Assembly (NCBI RefSeq): GCF_949628215.1
Contig: NC_134288.1
Coordinates: 9,679,682-9,743,681 of the forward strand
From: Phalacrocorax aristotelis
Taxonomy: Eukaryota; Chordata; Aves; Suliformes; Phalacrocoracidae
Direction: 5' to 3'
Length of the DNA: 64,000 nucleotides
Positions 38,721 to 64,000 of the stretch are shown in pieces (within the stretch, counting starts at the first letter, position 1; each line of letters opens with the position of its first letter). The notes under the pieces were generated by a model. That model saw only the letters and a program-made list of their open reading frames with translations. It ran no database searches and had not been told where the DNA came from. The position numbers were made by a program, and so were the translations under genes.

Positions 38721-39860
38721 CGAGAGGTTTATAAATACTTTACTGATTACAAAAAGAAGCTTCCAAAGCTGATAAAAAAGCATAGAAGCAACGGTGTTTG
38801 CCTCATTGTATGAGGGAAATATAACCACAGGTCAAGAAGCTCCCTTCTGTAAGACGTACAGGGCAATCTTAAAAAAAAAATTCCTTCCTCCTTTTCCTCA
38901 CATAACCCACCATTAAATACTAAAAATAAAGAACAGCATAAAATGAGTGTGCAAGGAATGCTGGGCTCGTTGCTGGTACCGCACATGCCCCAGCAGATGT
39001 TAAATCCTGTCTGCGAGGGGAGCAGAGGCGCTTTGCTGTGGAGAGAGGGGGCTCCTTGGGCTGCGGCAGCAGGCTTAGCGATGCCCTTGGCTGGAGGAGC
39101 CCCTCCTAAGGCAAGCTGGGGGAATCTGTCCAGGGACTCCCTCCATCTATGTCTGTCCATGCCCTGTGGCACATGTTGCCTGCCTCACTGGCACAGCCTC
39201 ACCCAAACTCTGCCGAGGGAGTACCACAAAAATACTTCGGAAGGAAACCCAGGATGGCAAGGAGAGAGACATGCTTTTGCGATACTTGATATTCAAAACC
39301 CAGGATCCTGTGTCCAGGACGAGCTGATGCGCTGCATCGCAGCATGCCCAGATGTGAATCCACTGGGATTTCCCCAACACGCAGGGACCGGGGGCGTGGG
39401 TGCTGCGCAGCACGCCCAGAGTGTAACGGCGTTTTACCGAGGCCATTGCAGCTAAAGCACCTACTTCTGCAAAACAGCATGATAAGATCTCAGAAGGATT
39501 ACAAAATAACAATAATCTGTTTGGGTTTTTTTCCTTTGTAGCTGAAACAGGCCCAGCCCCATCCTTCCATCCAGTGCTTCCCAGAGCAGCAGCCTCGCAG
39601 GCACTCAGGCACATGTGAAAGGCACAAGGTACGGCCCCGCATCACTTCTCCATCCATCCGGCAGCCCCACAGGGCTGGCCTGAGCATGGCTTCCTCCCAC
39701 CCCCACCAGAAGGCTCTGGTTCCTGGGCCAGGCTGGCAGAGGAAGGCATGCACAGGCAGATCACAAGTGGGACAGGGAAGGGCAGGGTGCACGTGCTCGC
39801 TGCTGCTAACGCAGCGGGCATTGTGTGGGATATCTGCTGTCTTCACCAATCTTCCTGCAT
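38721..39860 (-). other. HCK: HCK 3' untranslated region, probable end near 38730
   Basis: Follows the HCK stop. No minus-strand AATAAA was noticed, but the variant hexamer AGTAAA is at 38739-38744 at the edge of an AT-rich block, just before the TM9SF4 CpG island. That would give a UTR of about 1.1 kb ending some 0.5 kb upstream of the TM9SF4 ATG. The exact end is inference. Confidence 0.45.
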
Positions 39861-47709
<7,849 letters not shown>

Positions 47710-49385
47710 CCTGCAGCCAAGGGAGAGGAAGTGAAGTTGTTGCGACAGAGGTGAAAGCCCCGCTCCAGCCCCACTCCCAGCAGCTCCCACCCAGCTCAGC
47801 ATGGTGCAAGCACATGGCATGGGGACACGATGCCCACCCGTCTGCACTGCCATGGGCAGAGAGGGCTTCGCTCCCCCTGCAGAGCCGAGGTCGATGACAG
47901 CTGCAGTACAACAGGGTCCCTGGCAAGGGGCACAGTGTTGTGCCATGGAGCAGCTTTGCAGCCTTTCCCTGGCTGGGGGTGCGGGCACTCAGCACCACGG
48001 AGAGAAAGAGCCTCTTTGCAACGCAGGACCTCCATCACTGAGGGGCTCCCCCAGAGCTCAGGGCTCCCTGCCCAGCACTGCCGGTGCTTGTGGCCGCCCA
48101 GTCTCTTGGCATGGCCATGGGCCCCGTGCTGCTTCAGGTCACCACTCTCCACCATGCTCCTCAGCTGCTCTGTGTTGGCATGGAGCTGCCTCAAACAGCC
48201 ACCTGCCCAGGCAAATGCAAATGCTCAGCTTTCTCCAGCTCTCCAAGAAACACCATCAGGAGTACGTGCTGCAAGAAGCAGCAAGTCTCGGGGGGAAAAT
48301 CCCTGCAAATGCACTTCCCTTGTCCGGGAGAGACCTCAGCACAAAGGAGAAGGTGCCGATGGTAATGGTGAAGGAGGAAGCTCAGGGCTGAGTGAGGCCC
48401 TACAATGTGTACAGCACCACTGGCCTCACTGGGAGAGCTGCCAGGAACCAGCAGCACTGCTTCACTCCCATGGCCCTCGAGGGACATCACTGTCACCTCC
48501 TGGCCACCCCACAGTCACTCCTCAGCCTTCCCAGTGTGCTGAAGCCTGGGCTGGCCCTGCTCCCCAGGGCAGAGCAGGAGCAGCAGTGGTGGCCCCAGAC
48601 ATCCTCCTCACCAGCGATACCCCAGGCTCAGGCTTGGGATAGGCTGCTGGCAAGGCCCCGTGACGGATCCATCCTGGCAAACCCACACAGTGCCTGGCTG
48701 AAATTTGGCCGTGGCCCATGCCAGCACGGCAGCAGGTATTTGCTGTGCCTGTCCCACACTGGCTCACAGCATTTGGCCCTACAAAGCACAAACACCTCTG
48801 GGGGGGTCCCAGAGTCCCGCAGCCACCCAGCCCCCTGGCATCCTGGCTCACCACTATATGCACTGACCGTGTGGCCATGGCTTTCCTGCCAGCTCCTGCG
48901 GCATGTTGCCAAGGCCTGCCAGCACAGGGAACACCGGTGGGAACACCCATTCCTGGTGCATCCCACCCTGGAGAGCTGTCCCGCAGCCCATGTGGTTGTC
49001 CCCAGCCATGGGGACCAGGTGGGATGGGGGCAGCCCATCACTGCGAGAGTGCAGCTGCCCACGGACCTGTGTCCTCACTTCCCTGTGCCCTCGCTGGCGG
49101 GGCGGGCAGTGGCGGGTCCCCGACAGACTCTACAAGGCCACCGGCAGGGATCAGCTCCCCGGGACCTCACCGTGCCCCCCAGGGACCTCCCGCCTTCACC
49201 TCCTCCCCGGGCACCCAGAGGCCATTGCACCGAACGGGGCCGGCATGGAGCAGGACCGGCACGGAGCACGACCGAGGCACCGACGCTGGCCCGGGGCAGG
49301 GACCGACCGACAGGGCTGCGCGGGACTGGCACCGGGGCTCTCCCCGCCCGGCCCTGCCGCCCTTGGGGATCCGCTCCGCTCTCAC
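47710..49385 (-). other. HCK intron 1
   Basis: Separates the candidate noncoding exon 1 from the ATG exon, whose acceptor (GGCTGCAG) leaves a single G before the ATG. Long open frames on both strands here are GC-rich artefacts without family resemblance. Confidence 0.6.
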
Positions 49386-49900
49386 CTCCGCCGCCGTCCA
49401 GTCAGCGGGACACGTCCCGGTCCCGGTCACCGTCCCGGAGCCGGGTCTGATGCCGCCGCTACGCTCCGCCCGGCTGCGCGCCGGCCGGTAAGCCCCCGCC
49501 CCTCCCCAGTAAGGCTCCGCCCCCGGTACTATCCCGTGGCCGCGGGACCTCCCGACTCCGCCGGTGCTGCCCGACGGGGCGGGCGCGGCCGGTACCTCCC
49601 TGTACGGGCCCCGGGGGAGGGGCCCAAACCGGGATGGGAGCGGGGACCCCCATCACGCACCGAACGGGTCCCCCCCGGTGCAAGCGGGACCCCCGCGGAC
49701 CGAAGACAGCAGAACCGGCTTTCAAGGGCTCCCGTGCTGCCCGCAGGGACATCCCGGCCCGGCCCGGCCCAGCTGCCGTCGGGGACGCTTTTACGTTCTC
49801 CCGATGGGTGCCAGAGCCCTTCTGTCCACCCACAGCCCCGCTGACCCCGGGAGCCCCGGGGATCTGGGTCCCGGCACCCCAAAGCAGACCCTGGCCAGTT
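49050..49900 (-). promoter_or_regulatory. HCK: CpG island, HCK promoter
   Basis: CpG-dense block 1.4-2.2 kb upstream of the HCK ATG. It contains a good minus-strand donor (GGAG then GTGAGAG) at 49381-49385, which would end a noncoding first exon. No TATA box was seen within the island. Its assignment to HCK follows from orientation and from the lack of any other 5' end nearby. Confidence 0.65.
49386..49495 (-). other. HCK: candidate noncoding first exon of HCK
   Basis: Ends at the donor noted at 49381-49385. If joined to the ATG exon, the HCK frame stays open upstream for 14 codons, back to a TGA, and contains one CTG seven codons before the ATG. The transcription start near 49495 is only a guess. 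Confidence 0.35.
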
Positions 49901-51279
49901 TCCTCACCCAGCGCAGGCCCGTGGGCGGCAGCAGGGGCGTGGGGTGAGTGCAGGCTGGCCACGGTGTGAGCCTGGTTCTGTGTCCCCAGGGAGGAGAAAA
50001 GAGGAAACCCCTGAGCACTGCCCCGTGACAGGGTGCAGGGCACGGGGGGCTGCAGGGCACAGCAGGTTGCAGGGCATGGGGCTCATGCTGTGCAGCCCTG
50101 CTCAGAGGGGCTGGGGGGACCATGGGCTTTACTGTTCCTCTCTTGGCACTGGTGTTCCCCGGACCCCCTCTCCAGCCCCACAGGGCCCCAGCCTTTGTTC
50201 TGGTTCTCCCAGACCACCCCTGAATTTGGGACAGGGATGGCAGCAGGAAAGGGATCTGCAGCTCTGCCATGACACTGACCATTGCCGGCAGGCACAGCTG
50301 GGTCCAGCCCTGCTCCAGCTCATGAGTGTCAGAGGAAGCAGCCAGGGTGGCGAGTGCCTCGCCTGCATGAAGATTTGCATATATAAGTTTTTTAAGATTA
50401 AAAATAAGTTGCTGCTGGTAGACCCAGCATCTGCCTGCCCACGCACCAGCCAGGGGCTGCAGCACTGTCATGCAGCCCCCACCGAGGGGCAGTGCCTGGG
50501 GAACACTGGCCCGGGGCCATCAGCTCAGGGACACTGGCCAGGGGTCATGGGCCATGGGACACCGGCCAGGGGCCATCAGCCGGGGGCCAGCTAGCCAGTA
50601 GGGAGAGCAGCCCCATCTCTCGGCGGCAAGAGAGCTGCAGGGCGGCGCTGCAGGAAGCTGGGTCCTGGGGCAGGAACTTCCTTCTGTGAAACACCCATGG
50701 CCCCACAGCTGGCTGGGAGTTGCAGGGACACTCACGGGAATGGGAGATGCATGGCCTGCATCTAAGGGTCCCCCAGCCCTGCCCTCGCACCAGGGTGCTC
50801 AGCAGCAGGACAGGAGAGGCTGCTCTGGCAGCCCCTGCTCAGAGCATCCCTGGAGCTGCAGGTGCTCTTGGGTGCTTCCCTGGCAGGAACAGCCTTCCCT
50901 GCTGCTCCACACCATGTTGGAAGGTGAATGCTTTACTGGGGTGCCCCAGGCCAGCAGTGCAGGCAACAGCAGGTCAGCTGTGGCAACCAACCCCACCATC
51001 CCAGCACACCTTTGCTGGCCCCTCACATTGCCCTGAGCTCCACAGGGTCCCGCCCTGCCAGAAGTGCCCCCCGGGGCCAGCCTGGCACAGCCCGGAGCTC
51101 CCTGACTCCAGGAGAAACCTGCATGTGGCACTGGTGTGGACAGGGCACTCACCCCAGCGGTGGCACAGTGCCTGGCAGGGCTGTGAGCAGCCCTACTGCC
51201 CCAGCTTGCCCCCCACCACAGCAGCCCCCCACCCCAGCCTTTCCCCAGGGAAGAACCTGCTCCACTCCCAGCCCCAACA
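49901..51279. other. intergenic region between HCK and CCM2L
   Basis: GC-rich spacer holding a short 31-33 bp minisatellite at about 50490-50600 and a sharp AT-rich island at 50370-50415. No coding exon was found. Part of it could be CCM2L 3' UTR if the ATTAAA at 51280-51285 is not used. Confidence 0.5.
50490..50600. repeat. short minisatellite, about three units of 31-33 bp
   Basis: Units share the core ACACTGGCCAGGGGCCATCA with small changes. Copies begin near 50501, 50529 and 50559. The array is imperfect and intergenic. Confidence 0.6.
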
Positions 51280-51533
51280 TTTAATTGCTTTCTGCAGAAA
51301 TTACAGCACACAGTGTTGCCAGCTGGGGACTCCCCTACCACCACAGCTGCCCTTCAATGCCATCAGCCCTGCCGAGAGTTGCAAGGGCCCCTGTCCCCTC
51401 CCACGGTGATAAAGGAGGGGGAAACATCCCCCATCCCAGGCACTGGTGCCGAGCTGGGCACCTGGCAAGTCTGGGATGAGATGCAGCACCGTATTGGCAA
51501 GCAGGGAGGGGACCACTGGGTTTTGGCACTCTC
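51280..51533 (-). other. CCM2L: CCM2L 3' untranslated region, candidate poly(A) signal ATTAAA
   Basis: The minus-strand hexamer ATTAAA at 51280-51285 lies about 250 bases past the stop, in the only AT-rich patch close by. A longer UTR reaching the AT island at about 50370-50415 is possible. Confidence 0.4.
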
Positions 51534-56000
<4,467 letters not shown>

Positions 56001-58324
56001 GTCGGACCCAGCTGTAGAGCAACCCCTTCCCCTCACTGCAGCAGGGCTCCCCCCAGGCTTGGGGCCGGTTATGCTGCCCTGTGACCCCACATCAGTCTCA
56101 TTCTTGTGGGCCAGCACTGGGGGTTCCCAGCTGTTGCTGCCCTGATCCTGCCCTGCCCAGATAGGGCCCTGGCATGGGGAATGGCACGAGCAGGAGCCTG
56201 TGCAGCTGCACCCCAGCACCCCATCTCCATGGCCACCCATGGGGCTTGAGCCCCCTGTGGGTCTGCGGGTCAGCAGGGGACCAGGGCCTCTGGCAGGGAG
56301 GATGTTGGCCCGGCAGTGGCTATGTATGGCGGCTTCCTCCCCAGCATGCTGCATCCTGCCTGTGCACCCCTTCCCTGCCGGCTGCCAAACCAGGGCCATC
56401 ACCAGCCAGGGCCACCAACACTGGACAGGCAGCACGACTGCAGCCATCCTGCTCTGTCCCCCAGCATCCCAAGCACCCCAGGAGAGAGGGGCAGCATCCT
56501 GCCCCATTGCGGAGCCCAGGGTGTGAAGCCAGAGGTGCTGGCAAGGACAGGTTCCCACAGGCAGGGCTTATTGAAATGAATTTAATATCTCATGTTGCAG
56601 CAAAATTAAAAATATACAAAAAGTTTGTGGTATACAAAAAAGTCTCAGTACAGACCCCGGCCTCCCGCTCACCACCCTGCCTGCGCCGAGGGTCCCAGAG
56701 AAGAAGGTGGCACACAGAGTATTTACAGTACGTGACAGCGGCCGCCAGGTCCTGGCTCTGGGAGGAGGCCACGGACGTGGCTGAGACCCCCGGCAGCCCC
56801 CACCAGCAATGAACGGCCCTGGCCAAGGGCAAACGGGGCTGGGCCCGGCCCAAACTTCTCTCTGCTCCCTGAAGCTGGGGTGGCACTGTTGCCACCCCCA
56901 GGGGCAACACCCCCAAGAACCAGGGCCCCCGTCCCCAGTGGGAGCTCAGGCACCCCCAGAGCTGCCCCTGTCCCCCAGTGCCTGGCTCGGCCCCAGGTTG
57001 CGCCCCCTTGCCACCGTCACAGTGGGCAGATGCCACCATCCCAGTGCTGCCACCAGCACTGGGGCGCTGGGTTTGGCTTCCCCTGCAGCATAGGCTGGGC
57101 AGGTTGCAGGGGGGCAGCCAAGCCCCGGGGCTGGGAGTGGGTCCCATGGCTGCCCTGTGCCCCTTGCACAGCTGGGCTCCCCGTTCTGAGCAGGGCAGCA
57201 CCATATGGGCAGAGGCTCAGTGCCACCTGCCGTTGCCGAGATCCCTGCCCAGAGTAGCCCAGGGCTGAGGGTACCGTGGCTTGAGTGCATAGAAAAGTGT
57301 CCCTCAGTCCCACTGGTGCAGCCCTGGGTCCCCCACACATACCACGGGGGAGAAGGGCATGGAGTGGGGTGCAGATCGCCCCAACTAGTGGCTCCTCCCT
57401 GCCCTTGGGGGAATGGGTAGAGGGGATGGGGCTGGGGGGAGCCAGAGGAGCCACCCCACACTGGTCCCCAGTCCCCATGCAGCCCATCCCTGGTGACTTC
57501 CAGGCTCTGGAACCCGGTGAGGAGCCACCATTGCCTGGGCACCATGTGGGGGCTGCAGTGCTGCCACTCAGCGCCTGCAGGGGTGAGCCCCAGCCCCAGC
57601 CCAGCTCCTCTGGCTGCTGCCCCTGACCTTCCCTGAGGAAAAGAGACCCCCCTGCAGAGCCACCCCATGCCCAGTGCTGTCCTTGTCACAGCTCAACACC
57701 CACTGCCGGGGTCTGTCCATTGCCAGTGGTGAAGGAGGGGTGCAGGTCGTGGGGTGCCCAGCCCGCTGCCCAGCCCCAGCCATCCTCTGCATCCTCCTCC
57801 AAAAGGGTTTCCGAGGCTTTCAGTTAGCACCAGTTAGCACCAGTGACCCCAGCGACAGCCTGCCCCAGCGTGCTGTCACCCCCGCCTTCCAGCTACAGAG
57901 AAATGGGAAACAAAAGCAACGTGATGCCACCAACACTGTGCACCTGCCTGCCCTGGCCATGCACCCACACCATCCCTTGGAGACCCAGCACCCCGGCCTG
58001 GTGGGTGGCATCCAGAGCCATTCCCAGGGCAGTTCCCCCACACCAGCTCTCCCCATGGCCTCTGTGGTGCCTCATGGGGTGCCTTGGTGCCTCATAGCAT
58101 GGTGGGGCCAGTGTGGGGCTGCCCGTGCTCCCCTGCCCAGGGCAGCACTTGGCACCACAGCTCCAGGCAGCTGGGGCTGGGACCCTGCGGGGCCAGCGTG
58201 GGCGGTGTGGGGGTTGTGGGGAAGGCACAGGGGCTGTGGGTGCAGGGGGGCGAGGGGTCAAGGTGGTGCACAACCACAGGGTCTGGCATCTCCCCTGCCC
58301 TGCAAACCCCTTCCAGCCCCCCTG

Positions 58325-58362
58325 CACACGCACACACACACACACATACACATGCTCACACA
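58325..58362. repeat. (CA)n microsatellite
   Basis: A short imperfect CA run with interruptions, inside the putative XKR7 3' UTR. Confidence 0.85.
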
Positions 58363-58506
58363 CCCCTCACTTGGGACACACCTGGCCCCAGCGGGCACAG
58401 GGTACATTCAGCACAGCCCTTTGGGCAGGGGCACACCAAGGGACCTGGGCAGGACCAGGGGACACATTCAAACCTGGAGCCCAGGGTAGTCCCACTCCTC
58501 TGAGGA

Positions 58507-58551
58507 GGCAGGGACAGGCAGGGACAGTCAGGGGGAGGCAGGGGCAGGCAG
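58507..58551. repeat. short GGCAGGGACA-type tandem repeat
   Basis: Four to five imperfect 10 bp units in the putative XKR7 3' UTR. Confidence 0.65.
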
Positions 58552-59633
58552 GATCATGGCTCATGTTTATACAGGGAAGCTGGAGGGGACTGATGCCAAT
58601 GGAGGGATGGATGGAAACACTCCCAGGTGGGAAGCAATGACAAACCCGGGAAGGAAGAATGACTGGGGTGTGAATCCCACTTTGGGGAGCCCCAGGAATA
58701 CTGGCAGCCCCACATGCCCCTCCAGCAGTACCAGCCAGGCCCTGCCTCCCCCAGCCTCAGCGGAGGTAGAAAATGTCACACAAAATATCACCATTCATGT
58801 GAAAACAAATCCAATGAGATGAAGTGGTTCCCATGGGGATGGGGGGACAATGGGGCACAGCCATCCCCTGTTGCCCCAGCTGGAGCCGGGGACCCAGCTC
58901 AGTGCTGGGGGGAGCAGGGTCAGTGCCTGCCCATGAAGGGCTCCCTGGGCCAGGGTCTGCACCCCACAGGGCAGTGGGCACTCTGTGGAGTAAGGGCATG
59001 GCTCAACCCTGAGCTGGGACAACCAAGGATTGAGATGAAGGGGCTCCCCCATGGCTGGCATTGCAGGGCAGAGGGGAGGCAGGAGGCATGGGGGGGCTGG
59101 CAGGGCCCCGGCTGTCCCCTGCCCTGTCTCCTTGGGCGTGACAGGAGCCCCATGCACACCTCGGTGCAGCTGTGCTCCAGCCCCACAGCCCTGCCACAGC
59201 ACAGGCACGGGGCAGCCCTGGCATCTGTGTCCCCATGTGCTGCCCACCCAGGCTGTGCCATGCCCCGCTGTGCCCCAAGCCCCTCACAGCTGCCAGCCCC
59301 CAGCCCAGGGGTGCCCCCATTCCCCATCCTGCACCACTGACCCAGTCAAGCACTGTGAGGCCACAGCAGCCACCGCCTTGGGATGAGGCACCGGTGAGGT
59401 ATTTTGGCAAGGACAATCCCCAGGGGAGCTGGGGTGGCTGCCAGCAGGTGGGATGGGGGTCTTGGCTGTGGGAGGGTGGCGCAGTGGGTGATAGCACCAA
59501 GAGACCTCCCCGGCCCCCACCCATGGGGTGCTCGGCACAGCAGCAGTGCCAGCAAACCCAACAGAAAGGCAAACGGCTGCGAAGACGTGGGGTGGCACCA
59601 GGAGGCCCCTGCTGGGACCCTGCGTCCCTTGCC

Positions 59634-64000
<4,367 letters not shown>

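Larger units (their letters stand above)
56560..59633 (-). other. XKR7: XKR7 3' untranslated region, probable end near 56560
   Basis: No coding exon is seen for 3 kb after the XKR7 stop. The stretch ends in an AT-rich block (56565-56660) with a minus-strand ATTAAA at 56581-56586, which looks like a 3' terminus. An internal AT-rich patch at 58755-58825 stands out from the GC-rich surroundings. The extent is inferred from base composition and the hexamer. Confidence 0.5.

Noticed and set aside
37590-38828. Long open frames on both strands across the TM9SF4 promoter
   Set aside because: Arg/Pro/Gly-rich translations of CpG-island DNA, with no splice support apart from TM9SF4 exon 1.
48392-49844. 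Several plus-strand open frames of 250-350 codons
   Set aside because: They lie in the HCK CpG island and intron, overlap each other in different frames and look like ordinary CpG-island openness.
50373-50387. Octamer plus TATA as an immunoglobulin-type promoter
   Set aside because: The two elements overlap by one base, whereas such promoters need tens of bases between them. No exon follows on the plus strand. Kept only as a possible enhancer or 3' end.

Overview
This window looks like genomic DNA from a bird. It holds six vertebrate genes with small introns, three sharp CpG islands and very little interspersed repeat; the only recognisable transposon remnant is a short CR1-like LINE tail. 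The gene order XKR7, CCM2L, HCK, TM9SF4, PLAGL2, POFUT1 and all relative orientations match the block known from human 20q11.21, which in chicken lies on a microchromosome. The high GC content of the right half fits a microchromosome. Exons were placed by hand from protein similarity, splice consensus and reading-frame bookkeeping, and every internal junction keeps frame.

Layout from left to right: POFUT1 (minus strand, 7 coding exons, 384 aa) is head-to-head with PLAGL2 (plus strand, 2 coding exons, 494 aa), and the two share a CpG-rich promoter at about 3.7-4.7 kb that contains a perfect CRE. An intergenic stretch of about 6-8 kb separates the 3' end of PLAGL2 from the 3' end of TM9SF4 (minus strand, 18 coding exons, 644 aa), so these genes are tail-to-tail. 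TM9SF4 has its own CpG island at about 37.8-38.7 kb. HCK (minus strand, 12 coding exons, 506 aa) ends within roughly half a kilobase of that promoter, and its own CpG island is at about 49.1-49.9 kb. CCM2L (minus strand, 10 exons, 562 aa) and the last two coding exons of XKR7 (minus strand, partial) complete the right side. XKR7's first coding exon was not found and probably lies beyond the right edge.

The genes do not form a pathway. They are an ancient conserved neighbourhood: Notch O-fucosylation (POFUT1), a zinc-finger transcription factor (PLAGL2), a nine-pass endomembrane protein (TM9SF4), a Src-family kinase (HCK), an endothelial CCM adaptor (CCM2L) and an XK-related membrane protein (XKR7).

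I found no undescribed mobile or defence system and no viral fossil. The points most worth a second look are: a Met in place of the Src-family Thr next to the autophosphorylated Tyr of HCK, a one-codon Glu insertion in the HCK kinase N-lobe, a tandem GSWERR peptide array in CCM2L, a half-eroded first zinc finger and two minimal upstream reading frames in PLAGL2, a degenerate hexamer array just upstream of CCM2L, and AT-rich enhancer-like islands in XKR7 intron 1, one with a perfect divergent SOX/TCF-type inverted repeat.
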